Shown here in pieces: positions 5,721-9,717 of a DNA stretch of 9,717 nucleotides. The stretch's first letter is position 1, and every line of letters starts with the position of its first letter. Location of the stretch: assembly GCA_016789785.1 (NCBI GenBank), contig JAEUQE010000287.1, forward strand, positions 1 through 9,717, read 5' to 3'. A program made the translations under genes and the position numbers. Under the pieces are notes generated by a model. That model saw only the letters and a program-made list of their open reading frames with translations. It was not told the DNA's origin and searched no databases. This stretch comes from Bryobacterales bacterium (GTDB lineage: Bacteria > Acidobacteriota > Terriglobia > Bryobacterales > Bryobacteraceae).

Positions 5721-7487
5721 ATGTCCTCTTATCCTATCACTGCCAGCCGCCGGCGGTTTATGCAGGTTGCAACCAGCGCCGCCGCCGGTAGTCTCACGCG
5801 CAATCTGACTGCAGCAGCGCGTCCCAATGTCATCATTCTGCTCACCGATGATCAGGGCTACGGCGACCTTTCCTGTCACGGGAATCCAGTGTTGAAGACG
5901 CCGATGATGGATCGCCTGCACTCGGAGAGCGTTCGCTTCACCGACTTTCATGCCGCGCCGATGTGCACTCCCACGCGCGGCCAACTCATGAGCGGTGTGG
6001 ATGCTCTCCGCAACCGCGCTACCTCGGTCACCGCGGGCCGCGCGGTGCTACGCCGCGACCTTCCTACGATGGCGGACATATTTCAAGCAAGCGGCTATCG
6101 TACGGGGATCTTCGGCAAATGGCATCTTGGCGACAACTATCCGTACCGCCCGATGGATCGCGGATTCCAGGAAGCGAAGTACCATCTCGGCTTTGGCATG
6201 TCGTCCGCACCCGAATTCGGAAACGACTACTTCAACGGCGCCTATCGCGACAAAGGCGTGCCAAAGAAATTCCAGGGCTATTGCTGCGACTTCTGGTTCA
6301 ACGAAGCGATGGCTTTCATGAAAGAGTCGCAGGCCCGCAAGACGCCTTTCCTCTGCTACCTGCCCACGAACACTCCGCACGGGCCGGCATGGGTGGACGC
6401 GAAGTATTCGGCGCCTTACCGCAAGCCCGGCCTGCCCGCCGATTTCTTCGGCATGGTCGCGAACCTGGACGAGAATCTTGGCCGCATGGAAGACTTTCTG
6501 AAGCAAAGCGGTCTGCGCGAGGATACGATCTTTATCTTCCTGACCGACAACGGTGCAACCGCGGGCGGACGCCTCTTCAACGCGGGAATGCGTGCCACGA
6601 AGGCGCAGATCTACGACGGTGGGCACCGGGTGCCTTGCTTCGTGCGATGGCCTTCGGGCAAGTTGCGTGCTCCTGGCGATGTCGCGACTCCGGGTCAGAT
6701 GCAGGACATGCTGCCGACGTTGATCGATCTGTGCTCACTGAAGAAGCCGGCCAATGCAAAGTTCGATGGACGCAGTCTCGCGGCGGACCTGCGAGGAACG
6801 GGCACGGTGGGCGATCGAATGATGGTGGTGCAGTACGGCCAGATTCCGAAGAAGTGGGAATCGAATGTGATCTGGGGCAAGTGGCGGCTTGTCCACGGGA
6901 AGGAACTGTACGATTTCCAGGCTGATCCCGCTGAGCAGAATGATCAGGCTCAAGCGAAGCCGGACATCGTCGCGAAGATGCGGGATCACTATGAGAAATG
7001 GTGGGCCGGCGTGGAGCCGGGTCTGCAGGACCCGCAGCCGATCTCCGTGGGATCGCCGCAGGAGAACCCCACCATGCTGTGTTCCGCCGATTGGTGGGAG
7101 ATCTATGCCGACAATCCTGTTCACGTGTCCGATGCGGTAGGCGGTCCGCGCGGCGGGCCATGGACAATCTTCGTCGAATCGGATGGCGACTATGAGGTGA
7201 AGCTCGCGCGTTGGTCCTTCCATCTCAACCTGCCACTGACCGCCGGCCGAGAGCCGCAGAAGTTGACTGCGGGTAGCTTGCCCGCCGGAAAAGCGATCCC
7301 GATCGCCGGAGCCAAACTCTCGGTGGCTGGTCATCAACTTTCGACCAAGACCACGGAACAGGATACTCTCGCCACCTTCCGCGTGAAATTGAAAAAGGGA
7401 ACGAAGACGCAGTTGCATGGATGGTTTACCGATGCATCGGGATCCGATGTATGTGGAGCCTTCTATGCGTCGGTACGCCGCACGTAG
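5721..7487 (+). CDS. Tat-exported sulfatase (arylsulfatase family, type I)
   Basis: A 588-residue formylglycine-dependent sulfatase that hydrolyses sulfate esters, probably on a polysaccharide or its fragments. The N-terminus carries a twin-arginine signal (SRRRFMQ, 9-15, with an Ala-rich stretch ending near AAARP at 31-35), so it is exported folded. Catalytic features are all present: metal ligands Asp43-Asp44 in LLTDDQGYGD, the modified Cys82 in CTPTR (82-86), GKWHLG (132-137), TPHG (His220), LTDNG (Asp276-Asn277) and Lys294 before YDGGHRVP. The Cys form of the core fits maturation by an FGE- or anSME-type enzyme; neither is in this window. The core ends near 430, and a ~150-residue C-terminal domain rich in beta-strand follows. 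The ATG at 5721 begins the Tat signal; an in-frame ATG at 5679 lacks a ribosome site and would put 14 extra residues before it. The glycosyl-hydrolase-like pseudogene starts 56 nt downstream, an apparent operon. Confidence 0.93.
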   Translation: MSSYPITASRRRFMQVATSAAAGSLTRNLTAAARPNVIILLTDDQGYGDLSCHGNPVLKTPMMDRLHSESVRFTDFHAAPMCTPTRGQLMSGVDALRNRATSVTAGRAVLRRDLPTMADIFQASGYRTGIFGKWHLGDNYPYRPMDRGFQEAKYHLGFGMSSAPEFGNDYFNGAYRDKGVPKKFQGYCCDFWFNEAMAFMKESQARKTPFLCYLPTNTPHGPAWVDAKYSAPYRKPGLPADFFGMVANLDENLGRMEDFLKQSGLREDTIFIFLTDNGATAGGRLFNAGMRATKAQIYDGGHRVPCFVRWPSGKLRAPGDVATPGQMQDMLPTLIDLCSLKKPANAKFDGRSLAADLRGTGTVGDRMMVVQYGQIPKKWESNVIWGKWRLVHGKELYDFQADPAEQNDQAQAKPDIVAKMRDHYEKWWAGVEPGLQDPQPISVGSPQENPTMLCSADWWEIYADNPVHVSDAVGGPRGGPWTIFVESDGDYEVKLARWSFHLNLPLTAGREPQKLTAGSLPAGKAIPIAGAKLSVAGHQLSTKTTEQDTLATFRVKLKKGTKTQLHGWFTDASGSDVCGAFYASVRRT

Positions 7488-7543
7488 GGCTTTGATGCCC
7501 CCATGGCGCAGCCAAAACGAGTCCGGAGCCTGGAGCTAACGCC

Positions 7544-9067
7544 ATGGATGAGACTTCGATCACACGCCGTGCTCTGATCACACAGGGCACGGCGCTCACA
7601 CTCAGCCGCGCATTCGCCCAATCGAACACCGTGCCCTGGTACCGTCGAGCCTATCGCTGGGGCCAGACCAATATCACCGAGATGGATCCGGAACGTTACG
7701 ACATCGAATAGTGGCGCCGCTTTAGGAAGCGGACGGAAACACAGGCGGTGATTATCAACGCCGGTGGCATTGACGCGTACTATCCCAGCAGGTTTCCGCT
7801 GCACTACCGCGCTCCGTTCCTCAAAGGCCGCGATCTCTTCGGCGAACTCACCGAAGCGGCACACAAAGACGGCCTCTTCGTGATGGCTCGCATGGCTCCA
7901 ATCGCACCGCGGAGGACTTCTTTCGCGAGCACCCTGACTGGTTCACGCGAGACCGCGAAGGCAGGCCGCATCGCGCAGCCGACAAGTACGTCACGTGCAT
8001 TCAGAGCCCCTACTGCGAAGAGTACTTGCCGGCGGCGCTGCGCGAGATCATTGAGCGCTCCCATCCGGATGGCATCACCGACAACAGTTGGGCAGGCATG
8101 GGCCGTGAGAACATCTGCTATTGCGCCAACTGCGAGCGCAAGTTTCGCGAGGAGAAGGGAAGTGCTCTGCCCGCGGAGGCGAACTGGGATGATCCTGCGT
8201 ACCGTCAATGGATCCTCTGGTGCTACGCGCGCCGCATCGAAGTATGGGAACTGAACAACCGCGTCACGCAAGCGGCGGGCGGGAAGGACTGCATCTGGTC
8301 AGGCATGAACAGCGGCTCCGTGTCATCGCAGGCACGGTCATTCCGCGATCTGCGCGAGATCGCGACACGTGGGCACATCCTCATGCTCGACCACCAGCTC
8401 CGCGACGATGATGCCGGCTTTCAGCAGAATGGCGACACCGGCAAGCGCGTCCATGATCTGATGGCATGGGACAAGCTCGCACCCGAAAAGTATGGCCATG
8501 CATCAATCGGGGCCGGGCTACTACCGGCTTGCGAGCAAAACTCCCGCGGAGGCGTGCCAATGGATGATCGCCGGAATGGCGGGCGGCATTCAACCATCGG
8601 TAACGTCATGGATGCGGGAGCCGAAGACCAACATTCCGGGTCTGGTGTTGGGAAGTCACGAATCGCGTTCCTCCCCGTCGGCATTGACCGCCGGTATGGA
8701 CGCGAGCACCTCACGGATCATGCACACTTTGCTCGAAAGTCTGATCCGCTGGTGCGCAGGCGATTCGATTCCTTTTTCGGTGGCGGACCCCGGATTTCTC
8801 GATTGCCATCTCTACCGGCAAGCGTCGCGCATAATCCCAAAATGTGGTGAACCTTACCAGTGCGGCCACATGGGGCCTGCACCACTCGACGAACTGATCG
8901 CTGTGGGTTCGCTTAAGATCACAGTGAGCCTTCCCGCGGGAATGAACGTCAGAACCGCGCGAACCTGCGTCCGGGTTGCCGCAGCTCCGCTGACCCGAGG
9001 CGCGGGTCGCGTCACTTTCTCCATTTCCTCCGTTCTCGATCACGAGATGGCGCTGCTGGAGGGCTGA
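7544..9067 (+). pseudogene. Decayed Tat-exported glycosyl-hydrolase-like protein
   Basis: A once-complete gene now broken. GGAG (7532-7535) and ATG 7544 begin a Tat-type signal (TSITRRALI, residues 4-12) and a family-like N-terminus (WGQTNITEMDPERYDIE). An in-frame TAG at 7709-7711 sits where a Trp codon is expected (next codon TGG, giving the usual WW). The same frame then continues (INAGGIDAYYPSRFPLHY) to about 7895, where one base is missing (GAC to GC). It resumes in another frame (SNRTAEDFFREHPDWF; later CYCANCERKFRE, GMNSGS) until an extra A in AAAA at 8486-8489. It then reads SMAMHQSGPGYYRLAS up to GGIQP (~8604). From about 8650 C-terminal sequence (GKSRIAFLP) appears in a shifted frame, suggesting an internal deletion. 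Further shifts lie near 8728-8730, 8839-8842 and 8872-8875 before VVNLTSAATW and LDELIAVGSLKITVSLPAG. I compare with a family of Solibacter-type proteins joining a hypothetical glycosyl hydrolase (GHL6-like) domain to a beta-galactosidase-trimerisation-like tail. Separate gene calls at 8026 or 8492 would be artefacts. Confidence 0.82.
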
Positions 9068-9090
9068 GTTTCCGGCGGCGCCCGCTCAGC
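9063..9090. terminator. Hairpin spanning both convergent stop codons
   Basis: GCTGAG (9063-9068) and CTCAGC (9085-9090) are exact reverse complements with a GC-rich 16-nt interior that can pair further. The stem contains the TGA of the hydrolase pseudogene (9065-9067) and, on the other strand, the TGA of the dehydrogenase-cytochrome gene (9088-9086). Only 18 nt separate the two genes. There is no T-run on either side, so if it acts in termination it would do so as a shared stem rather than a classical intrinsic terminator. Confidence 0.35.
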
Positions 9091-9717
9091 GAATCGTGAG
9101 ACCTTCGAGTTGTGCCGGGTTCGCGGGCAGCTTCGAATCGCCCGCTTTCAGGCCGTTCGTTTCGAAGATGTAGGCCATGATGTTCACGTACGTCCCGTCT
9201 GGCAGTGAGCCGGGGGCGGCGGGCGGCATGGTCTTCGACTTGTCAAAGAACGCCCGAACATTTTTGCCCGCCCATGTTTTGCGGAAATAGTCACCTGCGA
9301 GCGGCGTGCCGAAGGTCCCATTGGTCATCGTGCTGCCATGGCAGACCGCGCAACTCGCGTTGTAGGCCGTTTTTCCTGCCGCGGCCTGCTGGGCGGTGAA
9401 TCGCACGGGCTCGCCGCCGGCGTTGCTTCCCAAACCGGAGGGTGCTCCCTGTGTGGCGTCGCTCACCTGCGCGGGACGCGGCTCCACCGCCTCACCGGGC
9501 TTGCCCTCGCGCTCATACGTGAAGGCCAGAATCGCGCCTGGATTCTGCATGCGGCTTGTGAATCCGCCGCCGAGCCGCTCCACCAGCCCTTCCGGATCCG
9601 TTGCGATATAGATGGTTCGTCCATCGGGACTGACTGCAGTATCCCGCATGCGATTTTCTGACTGGAAGTAGCGCGACATCGGGCTCTTCACCTTCGTGCC
9701 GTCGGCGGTCAACTCCG
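9086..9717 (-). CDS. PQQ-type sugar dehydrogenase with C-terminal cytochrome c (5'-partial)
   Basis: The last ~210 residues of a periplasmic oxidoreductase. The visible N-terminal part (SENRMRDTAVSPDGRTIYIA, then a PGAILAF strand) matches the last blade of glucose/sorbosone-dehydrogenase-type beta-propellers, which oxidise sugars with PQQ. After a Pro/Ala/Gly-rich linker comes a cytochrome c domain: haem-binding CAVCH encoded at 9352-9338, and the expected axial Met in KTMPPAAPGSLPDG about 37 residues later. Such fusions pass electrons from sugar oxidation to the respiratory chain. The frame is open to the window end; a TTG at 9712-9710 is not a true start because the codon before it (GAG) continues the domain. 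The signal peptide, PQQ pocket and most of the propeller lie outside the window, so the dehydrogenase part is less certain than the cytochrome. It is convergent with the hydrolase pseudogene. Confidence 0.85.
   Translation of the reverse strand, partial: ELTADGTKVKSPMSRYFQSENRMRDTAVSPDGRTIYIATDPEGLVERLGGGFTSRMQNPGAILAFTYEREGKPGEAVEPRPAQVSDATQGAPSGLGSNAGGEPVRFTAQQAAAGKTAYNASCAVCHGSTMTNGTFGTPLAGDYFRKTWAGKNVRAFFDKSKTMPPAAPGSLPDGTYVNIMAYIFETNGLKAGDSKLPANPAQLEGLTIR

Noticed and set aside
7709..7711. TAG read as a recoded amino acid (pyrrolysine or suppressor)
   Set aside because: The same gene has several frameshifts further on, so simple gene decay explains the stop.
7544..9067. Frame changes in the hydrolase gene as pure sequencing error
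   Set aside because: Not fully excluded, but the damage is confined to one gene, includes a nonsense codon and a likely deletion, and all neighbours are free of indels.

Overview
The window looks like a piece of a chromosome from an Acidobacteriota bacterium, probably of the Solibacter/Bryobacter type. This is inferred from the gene families: an ECF sigma factor of the TIGR02999 (Sig-70_X6) type paired with a membrane serine/threonine kinase, a Tat-exported sulfatase, a Tat-exported glycoside-hydrolase-like protein, and a sugar dehydrogenase fused to cytochrome c. The DNA is GC-rich. No phage, IS transposase, CRISPR, tRNA or rRNA gene was seen.

Layout. (1) 1-1952, plus strand: the 3' part of a multi-pass membrane acyltransferase (HGSNAT/DUF5009-like), then 11 nt later a secreted alpha/beta-hydrolase esterase. 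(2) 1953-2321: a 369-nt gap between convergent genes that is unusually rich in perfect hairpins, including two that could end transcription coming from the kinase side. (3) 2322-5563, minus strand: an ECF sigma factor gene followed by its kinase gene, joined by a 4-nt ATGA overlap. (4) 5564-5720: a short divergent spacer with two small dyads. (5) 5721-9067, plus strand: an intact Tat-type sulfatase, then a heavily damaged gene for a Tat-exported glycosyl-hydrolase-like protein. The damaged gene has one in-frame TAG, about six frame changes and probably a large internal deletion. (6) 9086-9717, minus strand: the C-terminal part of a PQQ-type sugar dehydrogenase carrying a cytochrome c domain, cut by the window end.

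How the genes fit together. The enzymes suggest use of decorated (acetylated or sulfated) polysaccharides outside the cytoplasm: an esterase and a sulfatase to remove side groups, a glycoside-hydrolase-like partner that is now broken, and a sugar oxidase delivering electrons to haem. The sigma-kinase pair is the regulatory core. The sigma factor lacks the usual acidic patch in region 2.2 and has a threonine there instead, which fits the known class of ECF factors switched on by phosphorylation. Whether the pair controls the neighbouring catabolic genes cannot be told from sequence alone. The strongest points for follow-up are this candidate phospho-switch, the decaying hydrolase gene and the structured convergent spacer.
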